Positions 55,456 to 64,000 are shown, counted from the stretch's first letter. The stretch is 64,000 nucleotides of DNA from Mesorhizobium sp. WSM3862 (GCF_002294985.1 NZ_NSGE01000004.1:124001-188000), one strand, 5' to 3'. The notes: generated by a model from the letters alone, not told the origin. Numbers and translations are program-made.

Positions 55456-57015
55456 ATGAACATCGTGCTGGTCAACCCGCCGCATACGGCCATCGGCAGC
55501 CGCGTGCCCGACGATCACCTGCCGCCTTTGGGCCTGCTGGCGATCGGCGGTCCGCTGCTCGATGCCGGCCATCGGGTGCGCCTGGTCGACGCGGAGTTCG
55601 GGCCGATGCCGCTTTCCACGCTCGTCGATGAGGCCCTGAGCGATAATCCGGATTTCGTCCTGATCGGCCATTCCGGCTCGACCTCGGCGCATCCGACCGC
55701 GCTGCGGATCGCGGAAATGATCAAGGCCCGCGCGCTAGGGGTCGTCATCCTCTATGGCGGCGTCTTCCCGACCTATCATTGGCGCGACGTGCTCGCCGCA
55801 ACGAACGTCTTCGACTTCATCGTGCGCGGCGAGGGTGAGGCGACCGCGCTGGCGCTGGTCGAGGCGCTGGAAAGGCGCCGGCCGGTGTCGGGTGTCGCCG
55901 GCATCGCCTATCGCGACGATTGCGGCCGACCCTTTGCGACGCCACCTGCGATGACGATTACCGATCTCGACGCCTGCCGCATCGGCTGGGATCTGATCGA
56001 GCATGGCCGCTACAGCTATTGGGGCGGCAAGCGCGCCGTGGTCATGCAGTTCTCGCGCGGCTGTCCGCATCTGTGCAACTATTGCGGCCAGCGCGGCTTC
56101 TGGACCCGCTGGCGACATCGCGATCCGGTCAGCTTCGCCAAGGAGATCGCCTGGCTGCACCGCGAGTATGGCGTCGAGCTGGTCAATCTGGCCGACGAGA
56201 ACCCGACCTCTTCGAAGAAGGCCTGGTGCGCCTTTCTCGATGCCATGATCGCCGAGAACGTGCCGGTGCTGATCGTCGGCTCGACGCGCGCCGACGATAT
56301 CGTGCGCGATGCCGATATCCTGCACCTTTATCGCAAGGCCGGCGTCATCCGCTGGCTGCTCGGCATGGAGAACACCGACGAGGCCACACTGTCGCTGATC
56401 CGCAAGGGCGGCAGCACCAAGTCCGACCGCGAGGCGATCAGGTTGCTTCGCCGGCACGGCATATTGTCCATGGCGACCTGGGTCGCTGGCTTCGAGGATG
56501 AGAGTTTTCGCGATCTCTGGCGCGGCTTTCGCCAGCTCATCGCCTATGATCCCGACCAGATCCAGGCGCTCTATGTGACGCCGCATCGCTGGACGCCGTT
56601 CTTCCGCATCGCCAAGGAGCGCAGGGTGATCCAGAAGGACATCCGGCTCTGGGATTACAAGCACCAGGTGCTGCATATGACCCGGCTGAAACCGTGGATG
56701 CTGTTCTTCGCTGTCAAGCTGATCGAGCTTGCCGTGCAGTCACGGCCGAAAGCGCTGGCGCGGGTCCTTTTCCATCCCGATCCAGAGCAGCGGCATTCGA
56801 TGCGTTGGTACACCAAGATGGGCCGCCGCGTCTGGTTCCGCGAGGTCTGGGGTTTTCTGGTCCGCGACCGCCGCGTGGCCGCGGGCCCGACGCTTGCCGA
56901 ATTCTGGGGCGCGCCGCAGGACGCCGACGAGGAATCGATGGTCTCTCAGCGCCCGGCGCGGGCCATGCCCGTCACGGAAGATAAGCGGGCGGAAAGCAGA
57001 AGGATAGCCGGCTAA
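55456..57015 (+). CDS. B12-binding radical SAM protein, BchE-like
   Basis: 519 residues from ATG 55456 after GGAGG. N-terminal cobalamin-binding fold (V-N-P-P-H-T-A, P-P-L-G-L-L-A-I-G, G-H-S-G-S-T), then the [4Fe-4S] motif F-S-R-G-C-P-H-L-C-N-Y-C-G-Q (Cys-x3-Cys-x2-Cys) and a radical-SAM barrel. Its arrangement is that of BchE, the anaerobic cyclase of chlorophyll synthesis, and of related methyltransferases. With no bch genes around, a photosynthetic role is unlikely; another C-H modification is expected. Confidence 0.82.
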   Translation: MNIVLVNPPHTAIGSRVPDDHLPPLGLLAIGGPLLDAGHRVRLVDAEFGPMPLSTLVDEALSDNPDFVLIGHSGSTSAHPTALRIAEMIKARALGVVILYGGVFPTYHWRDVLAATNVFDFIVRGEGEATALALVEALERRRPVSGVAGIAYRDDCGRPFATPPAMTITDLDACRIGWDLIEHGRYSYWGGKRAVVMQFSRGCPHLCNYCGQRGFWTRWRHRDPVSFAKEIAWLHREYGVELVNLADENPTSSKKAWCAFLDAMIAENVPVLIVGSTRADDIVRDADILHLYRKAGVIRWLLGMENTDEATLSLIRKGGSTKSDREAIRLLRRHGILSMATWVAGFEDESFRDLWRGFRQLIAYDPDQIQALYVTPHRWTPFFRIAKERRVIQKDIRLWDYKHQVLHMTRLKPWMLFFAVKLIELAVQSRPKALARVLFHPDPEQRHSMRWYTKMGRRVWFREVWGFLVRDRRVAAGPTLAEFWGAPQDADEESMVSQRPARAMPVTEDKRAESRRIAG

Positions 57016-57022
57016 ATAATCG

Positions 57023-57916
57023 CTACGGCACGATCAGCGTGCCGGCCCCGTGCTCGGTGAACAGCTCGAGCAGCACCGAATGCGGCGTCTTGCCGTTGAG
57101 GATGACCACGCCCTCGACGCCGCGCTCGATCGCCTCGATGCAGGTCTCGACCTTCGGGATCATGCCGCCCGATATCGTGCCGTCCTTGATCAGCGCCTTG
57201 GCCTCGCCGACCGTCAGCTCGTCGATCAGCTTCTTGTTCTTGTCGAGCACGCCGGGCACGTCGGTCAGGAACAGCAGGCGCGAGGCGCGGCAGGCGCCGG
57301 CGATGGCGCCGGCAAAGGTATCGGCGTTGATGTTGTAGGTATGGCCGTCGCGGCCGGGCGCCACCGGCGCCAGCACCGGGATCATCTCGGAACGGGCCAA
57401 CAGATCGAGCAGCGTGCGGTCGACCTCGACCGGCTCGCCGACGAAACCGAGATCCAGCACCCGCTCGATGTTGGAATCCGGGTCGATCATGGTCTTGCGC
57501 GCCTTTTCGGCGAAGACCATGTTGCCGTCCTTGCCGCAGAGACCGATCGCCCATTCGCCTTCGGCGTTGATCAGCGCCACGATTTCCTTGTTGATCGAGC
57601 CGGCCAGCACCATCTCGACGATCTCGACCGTCTTCTGGTCGGTGACGCGCAACCCGCCCTCGAACTTGGATTCGATGCCCATCTTGTTGAGCATGGCGCC
57701 GATCTGCGGCCCGCCGCCGTGAACGACGATCGGATTGACGCCGGACTGTTTGAGCAGCGCGATGTCGCGGGCAAAGGCCTTGCCGAGCTCGTTGTCGCCC
57801 ATGGCATGGCCGCCATACTTCACCACCACCGTCTTGTTCTCGTAGCGCTGCATATAAGGCAGCGCTCTGGAAAGCAGCGCGGCCTGCATTTCGGCGTTGG
57901 CGGCGATGTCCGTCAT
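57023..57916 (-). CDS. argB: Acetylglutamate kinase
   Basis: 297 residues. Amino-acid-kinase fold: V-V-K-Y-G-G-H-A-M (ATP site), [21 protein letters not shown] and G-M-I-P-K-V-E-T-C. It carries out the second step of arginine synthesis and is usually feedback-inhibited by arginine. Its stop is 7 bp from the radical-SAM stop (convergent). Confidence 0.96.
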   Translation of the reverse strand: MTDIAANAEMQAALLSRALPYMQRYENKTVVVKYGGHAMGDNELGKAFARDIALLKQSGVNPIVVHGGGPQIGAMLNKMGIESKFEGGLRVTDQKTVEIVEMVLAGSINKEIVALINAEGEWAIGLCGKDGNMVFAEKARKTMIDPDSNIERVLDLGFVGEPVEVDRTLLDLLARSEMIPVLAPVAPGRDGHTYNINADTFAGAIAGACRASRLLFLTDVPGVLDKNKKLIDELTVGEAKALIKDGTISGGMIPKVETCIEAIERGVEGVVILNGKTPHSVLLELFTEHGAGTLIVP

Positions 57917-58019
57917 CGGTGCTTTTCCCTAGGTGGCAAGGATGGCGGGCGTCTTAGCGGGAATTGCCGCAGGTCGCAAACGGCTTTGCGCTCACAATGA
58001 CGAAATCGGCGGGTTTCAA

Positions 58020-58160
58020 GGTCTGTCGAGATTCAGGTCAGGTCGAGTCGAGAATGGCGGATTTCGAGAACCGGAACAGAGCGTACTTTCTGCTACGTGA
58101 GTACCGGAAGCGCAGAAAACCGCCATTCGCAGGCCGGCATCACCTGAATATCGACAGACC
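58020..58160. repeat. 141-bp rhizobial inverted repeat touching the amidase stop
   Basis: The ends, 58020-58038 and 58142-58160, are complementary over 19 bp with one mismatch (GGTCTGTCGA...). Inner parts also pair (GAATGGCGG with CCGCCATTC). The sequence type (...CCGGAACAGAGCG...GTACC...CCGGAAGCGCAG...) recurs between genes in Rhizobiales. Its last base is the first base of the amidase stop triplet on the plus strand, so the element may have supplied the stop. Confidence 0.75.
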
Positions 58161-59656
58161 TAGCCGGGCACCTTGAGCGGTGCGCGGCGTTTCAGCCATC
58201 CTGAAATCTTCTCGATCTGCGCGGCGAGCGACAAAAGCGTCTCCTCGTCGCCGGGCCGTCCCGCGGCTTGGATGCCGAGCGGCAGGCCACCTGCGGTGAC
58301 ATGCACCGGCAGCGCGATCGAGGGCTGGCCGCTGACATTGTGGATCGCCGGCCAGGGAGTGAACCACAGGCTCTTGTCCATCAGTTGGCCGAAAAATGAT
58401 TTGATCCTGAGCAGCCCGGTAAGATGCAGTTTGTCGAGGACGTTCTCGACGAGCTCGTCGGCGCCTTTCGGGTCCATCGCGCCGCAGGCGAGCGGCGGGT
58501 GCGCAATGATCGGCATCAGCACGGCATCGAAGCGCGCGGTGTCTTCGATCATCTGTCGCGCGGTGGCGTTGAGCCGCTGCACGGCGTCATAGACCTCGCC
58601 GGCGGACAGCATTTCGCCGAGGCGGCCGAGCACGCGCGTCGCACGTTCGACCTCGCCGGTCACCGGGCGGCCGACGCGCTTCGCCTCGGCACGCATCATG
58701 CCTGCGACGGCCGAGGCGACGCTCTTGCAGAAATCGGCGATGAAGTCGCGGCCGATATAGGGCAGGTCGATCTCTTCCACCGTGTGCCCGCCCTCGCGCG
58801 CCAGCGCCACCGCGGTGTCCAGCGCTTCGATCGTCTCAGCCGAGATCGGCAGGCCGAGCGGCGATTTGCGGTAGACGGCGAGGCTGAGCCGGCCTGGATC
58901 GCGGGCCGCGGCAGCAGCAAAGGAGCCTTTCGGCTCCCGCGCCGCATAAGGCGACAGCGGATCGGCGCCGTGCGTCAGGTCGAGCAGGAGGGCTGTGTCG
59001 CGCACCGAGCGGCTTACCGCATGGTCGACGACCATGCCGTACCAGCTCTCGCTGGTGAGCGGCGTCAGCGGCACCCGGCCGCGCGAGGTCTTGAGCCCGA
59101 CCAAGCCGCTGCAGGCCGAAGGCACCCGGATCGAGCCGCCGCCGTCGGAAGCGTGCGCCGCCGGCACCACGCCGGCCGCCACCAGCGCCGCCGATCCGCC
59201 GGACGAGCCACCGGTGGTGTGGCCGGTGTTCCAGGGGTTGCGGGTGATGCCGAAGCGGGCCGATTCGGTCATCAGCCGCAGCCCATGCTCGGGCGAGGTG
59301 CTGGTAGCGATCGGGATCAGGCCCGCGGCCAGATAGCGCTCGACCATCACCGAGTTGAAATCGGCCGTGAAGGCCGGGATGCGGCTGCCGCCATGGATCG
59401 GCACGCCCTTGATGCCGATGCCGAGATCCTTCAGCGCGAAGGGTACGCCGGCGAGCGGCAGCTTGCGGTCGATAGCCTTCGTCCTCGCCCTGGCGGTCTC
59501 ATAGAGCGGCGTGGCTATGGCGTTGATGTCGGGTCTTGTCGCCTCGGCGCGGGCGATCGCGGCGTCGACCAGCTCCTGCGGCGAGATTTCCCCCTTGTGG
59601 ACGAGCTCGGCAAGTCCGCTCGCATCCTGTTCCCAAAGCACGCGTTCGATCGACAT
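58160..59656 (-). CDS. Amidase (amidase signature family)
   Basis: 498 residues from ATG 59656 after GGGGAG. The signature G-H-T-T-G-G-S-S-G-G-S-A-A-L-V-A carries the catalytic cis-Ser and Ser; the lysine lies in F-A-L-K-D-L-G. It hydrolyses an amide; substrate unknown, and a GatA role is unlikely since gatBC are absent. The stop (58162-58160) coincides with the edge of an inverted repeat, so the C-terminal end may have been altered by the insertion. Confidence 0.9.
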   Translation of the reverse strand: MSIERVLWEQDASGLAELVHKGEISPQELVDAAIARAEATRPDINAIATPLYETARARTKAIDRKLPLAGVPFALKDLGIGIKGVPIHGGSRIPAFTADFNSVMVERYLAAGLIPIATSTSPEHGLRLMTESARFGITRNPWNTGHTTGGSSGGSAALVAAGVVPAAHASDGGGSIRVPSACSGLVGLKTSRGRVPLTPLTSESWYGMVVDHAVSRSVRDTALLLDLTHGADPLSPYAAREPKGSFAAAAARDPGRLSLAVYRKSPLGLPISAETIEALDTAVALAREGGHTVEEIDLPYIGRDFIADFCKSVASAVAGMMRAEAKRVGRPVTGEVERATRVLGRLGEMLSAGEVYDAVQRLNATARQMIEDTARFDAVLMPIIAHPPLACGAMDPKGADELVENVLDKLHLTGLLRIKSFFGQLMDKSLWFTPWPAIHNVSGQPSIALPVHVTAGGLPLGIQAAGRPGDEETLLSLAAQIEKISGWLKRRAPLKVPG

Positions 59657-59832
59657 TGCCGCTCCCCTGTTTTGGCGAAGGCTATCGCATGAAGCCGCAA
59701 ATCGAAATCCGGATTTGCGTTGTTCATCTCGCATTGAGGAAGATGACTTCAGATACTGACGCTGCGGCAGTCTTGAGGGGACAACACCGTCGGCGCCGTT
59801 GCAAATAGATCGCAATCTTCTAATTTGCCTGC

Positions 59833-60372
59833 ATGGGGCCTCAGGACATCAGCAAGCTGATCGTCCGGACTTCGATGAAGGACCGGGCTGCGTTCGATCT
59901 GCTCTACAAGCAGACCAGCGGGAAACTTTTCGGCGTCTGCCTTCGTGTATTGAGGGACAGGAGTGAGGCGGAAGAAGCGCTGCAGGAGGTCTTCGTCAAG
60001 ATCTGGACCAAGGCCGATCGTTTCGCGGTTTCCGATCTCAGCCCGATTTCCTGGCTGGTGGCCATTGCGCGCAATCATGCGATCGACCGCATCAGGGCCC
60101 GGCGCGGTCCTTCCGCCAATATCGATGCAGCGCTCGAGGTCGCCGATCCGGCGCCGGGGCCTGAGGCCATGGCTGTCGCGGGCGGCGAGACCGACCGCAT
60201 CTACCATTGCCTCGACGAATTGGAGAAAGACCGGGCGGCGGCGGTCCGGGGCGCCTATCTCAACGGCGAAAGCTATGCCGAGCTGGCGGAGCGCCACAAG
60301 GTCCCGCTGAACACGATGCGGACTTGGCTGCGGCGAAGCTTGCTCAAACTGAGAGAATGCCTGGAAAGATGA
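59833..60372 (+). CDS. ECF RNA polymerase sigma factor
   Basis: 179 residues with sigma region 2 (F-D-L-L-Y-K-Q-T-S-G-K-L-F, then E-E-A-L-Q-E-V-F-V-K-I-W) and region 4 (S-Y-A-E-L-A-E-R-H-K-V-P-L-N-T-M-R-T-W-L-R-R). It resembles the SigK-like group paired with membrane anti-sigma factors. The anti-sigma gene overlaps it (ATGA). It probably controls itself and the downstream fasciclin/msrB genes. Confidence 0.93.
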   Translation: MGPQDISKLIVRTSMKDRAAFDLLYKQTSGKLFGVCLRVLRDRSEAEEALQEVFVKIWTKADRFAVSDLSPISWLVAIARNHAIDRIRARRGPSANIDAALEVADPAPGPEAMAVAGGETDRIYHCLDELEKDRAAAVRGAYLNGESYAELAERHKVPLNTMRTWLRRSLLKLRECLER

Positions 60373-61082
60373 CGCTGGCGGAAGACAACGGACCGGAACG
60401 CGGAGGCGACGACCTGCTCGCCGCCGAATACGTTCTCGGCGTTCTGGCAGCCGACGAACGCCAGATCGCCTCCCGCCGCATCGATACCGAGGCGGGTTTT
60501 GCCCGCCTGGTCGATGCCTGGGAAGCCCATTTCGCGCCGATGGCAGACGCCTACGCTGCGGTCGAGGCGCCGGCTTCGGCCAAGGCGGCGATCGACCGGC
60601 GGCTGTTTGCCTCATCAGTGACCACCCCCGCCGCGCCCAGCATCGGCCTGCTGGGGAGCCTCGCCTTCTGGCGCGGGCTTGCGCTTGCCGCTTTGGCCGT
60701 CTTTGTCGCCCTGCCTCTCGTCAATCCGCCGTTGCCGCAGCCCGAGACCAGCCTGGTCGCCTCGCTCGCCGCCGACAACAGCAACGTCAAATACCTCGCT
60801 GTCTATGACGCTGCGCGCCACGAGGTCGGCCTCTCGCTTGTTTCCGGCGAACGCGGCGCGGGCAAGGACTTCGAGCTGTGGCTGATCGAGGGCAAGAACG
60901 CGCCGGTCTCGATGGGCGTCATCCCGGCCGGTCAGAGCGCGCGCATGGCCGTCACGCCGGCCGTGCAGGAGAAGCTGGCGCAAGGCGCCGTGCTCGCCGT
61001 CAGTCTCGAGCCGGCCGGCGGTTCGCCGACCGGCCAGCCGACCGGCCCGGTCGTCGCCGCGGGTGATCTGAAGGGCATCTGA
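60369..61082 (+). CDS. Membrane anti-sigma factor (RskA-like)
   Basis: 237 residues. The N-terminal cytoplasmic part (L-A-A-E-Y-V-L-G-V-L-A-A-D-E-R) binds the sigma factor; one membrane helix (L-A-L-A-A-L-A-V-F-V-A-L-P-L-V); and a periplasmic domain with F-E-L-W-L-I-E and the RskA C-terminal fold. No cysteine pair or zinc H-x3-C-x2-C motif is seen, so release is probably by regulated proteolysis. Start overlaps the sigma stop by 4 nt. Confidence 0.9.
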   Translation: MTLAEDNGPERGGDDLLAAEYVLGVLAADERQIASRRIDTEAGFARLVDAWEAHFAPMADAYAAVEAPASAKAAIDRRLFASSVTTPAAPSIGLLGSLAFWRGLALAALAVFVALPLVNPPLPQPETSLVASLAADNSNVKYLAVYDAARHEVGLSLVSGERGAGKDFELWLIEGKNAPVSMGVIPAGQSARMAVTPAVQEKLAQGAVLAVSLEPAGGSPTGQPTGPVVAAGDLKGI

Positions 61083-61202
61083 TCGACTTTCCGGAAAATC
61101 TCGGAGATTAGTCGAAGTCTATCTGCCCGAAATGTGTCGGCAGCGGCGTTGTCACGCGCTTAGACGCAGCACGTTTGCATCGAGGTCGACGAATAAAAAA
61201 TC

Positions 61203-61217
61203 TTCGAGATTCTCGAA
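61203..61217. promoter_or_regulatory. 15-bp inverted repeat before the fasciclin gene
   Basis: TTCGAG-ATT-CTCGAA is a perfect palindrome in the 208-bp gap between the anti-sigma and fasciclin genes, 74 bp before the fasciclin ATG. It may be a transcription-factor site or part of a leader; the ECF promoter itself cannot be fixed with confidence. Confidence 0.4.
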
Positions 61218-61290
61218 ACTAAGTTTTTGACGCCTCGTATCTCCTCGCGTTCCCAAGGATTGGGAAAAACAACCAGAGGAGACTGATACA

Positions 61291-61848
61291 ATGCGTAAAC
61301 TCGCCACCCTTCTGCTTGCCTCTGCAATCGGCCTTTCCGCGCTTGGCGCCGTTGCCTATGCCGCCAATCCGATGGTCGGCGGCGCCCCGATGTATGCCAA
61401 GAAGAACATCATCGAGAATGCCGTCAATTCGAAGGACCACACCACGCTGGTCGCCGCCGTCAAGGCCGCCGGCTTGGTCGACACGCTGCAGACCCCCGGT
61501 CCTTTCACTGTCTTTGCCCCGACCAACGAGGCCTTCGCTGCACTTCCGGCCGGCACCGTCGAGACGCTGCTCAAGCCCGAGAACAAGGACAAGCTGACTA
61601 AGATCCTCACCTGCCATGTCATTGCCGCCAAGGCGCTGGCCGCCGACGTCGCCAAGATGGCCAAGGCCGATGGCGGTGCGCATGAGGTCAAGACCGTCGG
61701 CGGTTGCGCCCTGACGCTGAAGTCGGAAAAGGGCAAGGTTACGGCGACCGACGAGAACGGCAACGTCGCTCATGTCACGATCGCCGACGTGCGCCAGTCG
61801 AACGGCGTCATCCACGTCGTCGACAAGGTTCTTCTGCCGAAGATGTAA
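61291..61848 (+). CDS. Secreted fasciclin-domain protein (Nex18-like)
   Basis: 185 residues. Sec signal peptide (M-R-K-L-A-T-L-L-L-A-S-A-I-G-L-S-A-L-G-A), then one FAS1 domain with G-P-F-T-V-F-A-P-T-N-E-A-F and V-I-H-V-V-D-K-V-L-L-P. Rhizobial relatives include the symbiotically induced Nex18. FAS1 domains mediate adhesion; its place behind an ECF pair suggests an envelope stress role. AGAGGAG precedes the ATG. Confidence 0.92.
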   Translation: MRKLATLLLASAIGLSALGAVAYAANPMVGGAPMYAKKNIIENAVNSKDHTTLVAAVKAAGLVDTLQTPGPFTVFAPTNEAFAALPAGTVETLLKPENKDKLTKILTCHVIAAKALAADVAKMAKADGGAHEVKTVGGCALTLKSEKGKVTATDENGNVAHVTIADVRQSNGVIHVVDKVLLPKM

Positions 61849-62043
61849 CAAAGCGCGTGCGGCCGGCGAAGTGGCGTATGTCCGCGTCGGCCGCACGGTC
61901 TCCCTCCCACGATCCGTGTTGCCGTCAAGCGCCGCTCCGCATCGCCAGGGCTTGGGTCGACGCGGGGTGGCGCGCGAACCGTCACCGGCTTTTGCTTTTC
62001 CGGTGGCGTCCTAGTTTGTAAGATCACGTCAGGAGGAAAGGCC

Positions 62044-62547
62044 ATGAACCGTCGCGACTTTCTCTGGAGCGGTGCCGCCGCCACTGCCCTCACAATCGGA
62101 ACCGGAGCGGCGTTGCGCATGGGCGGCGCGAAGCCGGCTCTGGCCGCCGAGACCTTCGAGATCACCAAGACCGACGCCGAATGGCGCGCCATCCTTTCGG
62201 ATGCCGCCTTCGACGTGCTGCGCAGGGAGGGCACCGAATATCCGGGCACCAGCCCGCTGCTCAACGAACACCGCAAGGGCATCTTCGCCTGCGCCGGCTG
62301 CGACCTGCCGGTCTATCCGTCGGAAACGAAGTTCGATTCCGGCACCGGCTGGCCGAGCTTCTGGCAGGAGATCCCCAATGCCATCGGCAAGACCGAAGAC
62401 CGTTCGCTCGGCATGACGCGCACCGAGGTGCATTGCCGCCGCTGCGGTGGTCATCTCGGCCATGTCTTCGACGACGGCCCGCCGCCAACCGGCCTGCGCC
62501 ACTGCATCAACGGCGTGGCGCTGACCTTCAAGCCCGCCGCGGCCTGA
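62044..62547 (+). CDS. msrB: Tat-exported methionine-R-sulfoxide reductase B
   Basis: 167 residues. N-terminal N-R-R-D-F-L-W-S-G and a hydrophobic stretch form a Tat signal, so the enzyme acts in the periplasm. Zinc cysteines are 83/86 (C-A-G-C) and 131/134 (C-R-R-C); the catalytic Cys154 lies in R-H-C-I-N-G. It repairs oxidised methionine. AGGAGG is placed just before the ATG. With the sigma/anti-sigma pair and fasciclin gene it suggests an envelope oxidative-stress group. Confidence 0.94.
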   Translation: MNRRDFLWSGAAATALTIGTGAALRMGGAKPALAAETFEITKTDAEWRAILSDAAFDVLRREGTEYPGTSPLLNEHRKGIFACAGCDLPVYPSETKFDSGTGWPSFWQEIPNAIGKTEDRSLGMTRTEVHCRRCGGHLGHVFDDGPPPTGLRHCINGVALTFKPAAA

Positions 62548-62572
62548 GCGGACTGCGATCTGCCCAAAGAAA

Positions 62573-62606
62573 TGACCCCGGAAATCGGCGACGATTTCCG
62601 GGGTCA
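62573..62606. terminator. 34-bp perfect palindrome between convergent genes
   Basis: 15-bp arms (TGACCCCGGAAATCG and its complement) around a GCGA loop, between the msrB stop and the MFS stop. On the minus strand it is followed by TTTCTTT, fitting an intrinsic terminator for the MFS gene; on the plus strand there is no T-tract. Confidence 0.7.
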
Positions 62607-62640
62607 CGCGTTGAGGACGCCAGGCGGGGGTTCCGGCTCC

Positions 62641-64000
62641 TCAATGGCCTCCGCCGCCACCGCCGCCTTGCTGCGCCGGCTTGTTGATGAACAGCACGAA
62701 AAATCCGAGCGAGGCGAACAGCACGGTCAGCATCATGAACACGTCCATGAATGACAGCAGCGCCGCCTGCTGCTGCACCATGCCGGACAGCTTCGAAATG
62801 GCGGCGGTCGTGGCGTCGAGGCCGGCGTTTTGCTGGAAGGTCAGCGTCATGTTCTGCAGCTTGGTCTGCGCGGCCTCGCTGCCCCACTGCACATGCTCGG
62901 AAAGCCTTGCATAGTGGAAGGCATTGCGGTCGATCAGCACCGTATTGATGACTGCCAGGCCGACGGCACCGCCGAGATTGCGGGTCAGGTTGAACAGGCC
63001 CGACGCATTCTTCAGCCGCTCCGGCGGCAGCGTGCCGAGCGCGATGTTGTTGATCGGCACCATGCACAGCATCATCGAGCAGCCGCGCAGGATCTGCGGG
63101 ATCAAGAGCTCATAAAAATCCCAGTCCGCGGTGAGATGCGTCATCCACCATGTGCCGGTGGCGAAGCCGATGAAGCCGACCATCATCATCAGCCTGAGAT
63201 CGATCTTGTTCGACAGGATGCCGGCAACGGGCGCGGTGAAGAACATCGCCAGGCCGCTGACGAACAGCGCCTCGCCGATCATCATCGAATCGTAACCGCG
63301 GATCCGGCCGAGGAACACCGGATAGAGGTAGGTCAACCCATAAAGGCCGATGCCGACCACGAAGGAGAACAGCGAGCCGAAGGCGAAATTGACATTGTTG
63401 AAGGCCCGCAGATCGACGATCGGCTCCTCGGCGGTGAAGACGCGCCAGAAGAAGATGAGACCGCCTATGGTCATGATGATGGCGCAGGCAAAGACGGCCG
63501 GCTCCTGCAGCCAGTCATGGTTCGGGCCTTCCTCCAGCACGTATTCCATGCAGCCGAGGAAGGCGGCCATGCCGATCAGGCCCCACCAGTCGAACTTGGA
63601 AAACAGCTTGAGGTTCGGCTTGTCGAAATCGATCAGCGACCAGGCAGCCGTCGCCACCAGTATGCCCGGCACGACATTGATCAGGAACAGCCAGTGCCAG
63701 GACATGGCATGGCTGATATAGCCGCCGACCGTCGGGCCGATGGTCGGCGCCAGCGTCGCCACGAGGCCGATCATCGGCGAGACGACGGCGCGGCGCGACG
63801 GCGGGAAGATGGTGAAGGCGGCAGCGAACACGCTCGGAATCATGCCGCCGCCGATAAAGCCCTGGATGGCGCGGTAGACGATCATCTGGTCGATGTTGGT
63901 GGCGGTCGCGGCCAGCGCGCTTGCTGCTGTGAAGCCGGCGGCCGCGGTCGTGAACAGCACGCGGGTCGACAGCATGCGGCTGAGGAAGCCCGACAGCGGG
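62641..64000 (-). CDS. DHA2-type MFS exporter (EmrB/QacA family), partial
   Basis: The C-terminal 452 residues are visible; the start lies beyond the window. Visible membrane segments and blocks (R-A-I-Q-G-F-I-G-G-G-M-I-P, P-T-I-G-P-T-V-G-G-Y-I-S, W-L-F-L-I-N-V-V-P-G) match the 14-helix DHA2 family, which pumps drugs or lipophilic compounds by proton exchange. The C-terminus ends in a Gly-rich tail before His. An EmrA-type adaptor, if present, would lie outside. Confidence 0.9.
   Translation of the reverse strand, partial: PLSGFLSRMLSTRVLFTTAAAGFTAASALAATATNIDQMIVYRAIQGFIGGGMIPSVFAAAFTIFPPSRRAVVSPMIGLVATLAPTIGPTVGGYISHAMSWHWLFLINVVPGILVATAAWSLIDFDKPNLKLFSKFDWWGLIGMAAFLGCMEYVLEEGPNHDWLQEPAVFACAIIMTIGGLIFFWRVFTAEEPIVDLRAFNNVNFAFGSLFSFVVGIGLYGLTYLYPVFLGRIRGYDSMMIGEALFVSGLAMFFTAPVAGILSNKIDLRLMMMVGFIGFATGTWWMTHLTADWDFYELLIPQILRGCSMMLCMVPINNIALGTLPPERLKNASGLFNLTRNLGGAVGLAVINTVLIDRNAFHYARLSEHVQWGSEAAQTKLQNMTLTFQQNAGLDATTAAISKLSGMVQQQAALLSFMDVFMMLTVLFASLGFFVLFINKPAQQGGGGGGGH

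Noticed and set aside
55456..57015. BchE-like protein taken as evidence for bacteriochlorophyll synthesis
   Set aside because: No other bch, puf or crt gene is in the window; BchE-like radical-SAM proteins have many roles.

Overview
The window is high-GC DNA from an alphaproteobacterium of the order Rhizobiales (Hyphomicrobiales), most likely Mesorhizobium or a close relative. This rests on three things. Housekeeping genes occur in rhizobial groupings (dnaK-dnaJ-pmtA-pyrF, def-fmt-truA, dapE, dapD, argB). Several families of rhizobial palindromic intergenic repeats are present. The heat-shock promoter of dnaK is of the alphaproteobacterial RpoH type. I see no tRNA, rRNA, CRISPR array, prophage or insertion sequence, so this is ordinary chromosome with small accessory patches.

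Layout. 1-9.5 kb is patchy and repeat-rich: the start of a secreted protein, an orphan TadE/TadG-like pilus protein, lepA, a low-GC islet with a NYN-domain nuclease behind a strong promoter and a short terminated transcript, several small membrane or secreted proteins of unknown function, and a hydantoinase/oxoprolinase-like protein. Mosaic palindromic repeats lie between most of these genes, and one palindrome sits in frame inside a membrane-protein gene. 9.5-18 kb holds glcB, a divergent LysR/SDR pair followed by an 88-bp displaced copy of part of glcB, comM, gshB and a GT2-GtrA pair. 18-24 kb has a GGDEF-EAL protein, a galactose-type De Ley-Doudoroff operon (SDR, dgoK, dgoA, SMP-30 lactonase, all overlapping by 1-4 nt) and an orphan ATP-grasp enzyme.

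24-34 kb, mostly minus strand, has a DUF1330 protein, pyrF, an FMN reductase, pmtA, dnaJ, dnaK (with a predicted RpoH promoter and terminator), two luciferase-like monooxygenases and an AI-2E family transporter. 34-46 kb has a guanidinium exporter gene behind a guanidine-II riboswitch, a CDF metal transporter, rmuC, def-fmt-GNAT-truA, a ParDE toxin-antitoxin pair, dapE, a ketopantoate-reductase-like gene, two DUF805 genes (one cut by an in-frame TGA at an expected Trp codon) and dapD. 46-58 kb has a LOG protein, a HAD nucleotidase, two further GGDEF proteins, a GMC oxidoreductase remnant, phhA with a divergent Lrp regulator, a PhcB-like methyltransferase divergent from a BchE-like B12/radical-SAM protein, and argB. 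58-64 kb has an amidase whose stop codon touches a 141-bp inverted repeat, an ECF sigma/anti-sigma pair followed by a fasciclin protein and a Tat-exported MsrB (a plausible envelope oxidative-stress module), and the 3' part of a DHA2-type MFS exporter that runs off the window.

The best candidates for something undescribed are the operator-promoter-short RNA-terminator-NYN nuclease locus at 3.88-4.70 kb, whose layout resembles type III toxin-antitoxin loci without being an obvious member, and the divergent PhcB-like/BchE-like pair at 54-57 kb.
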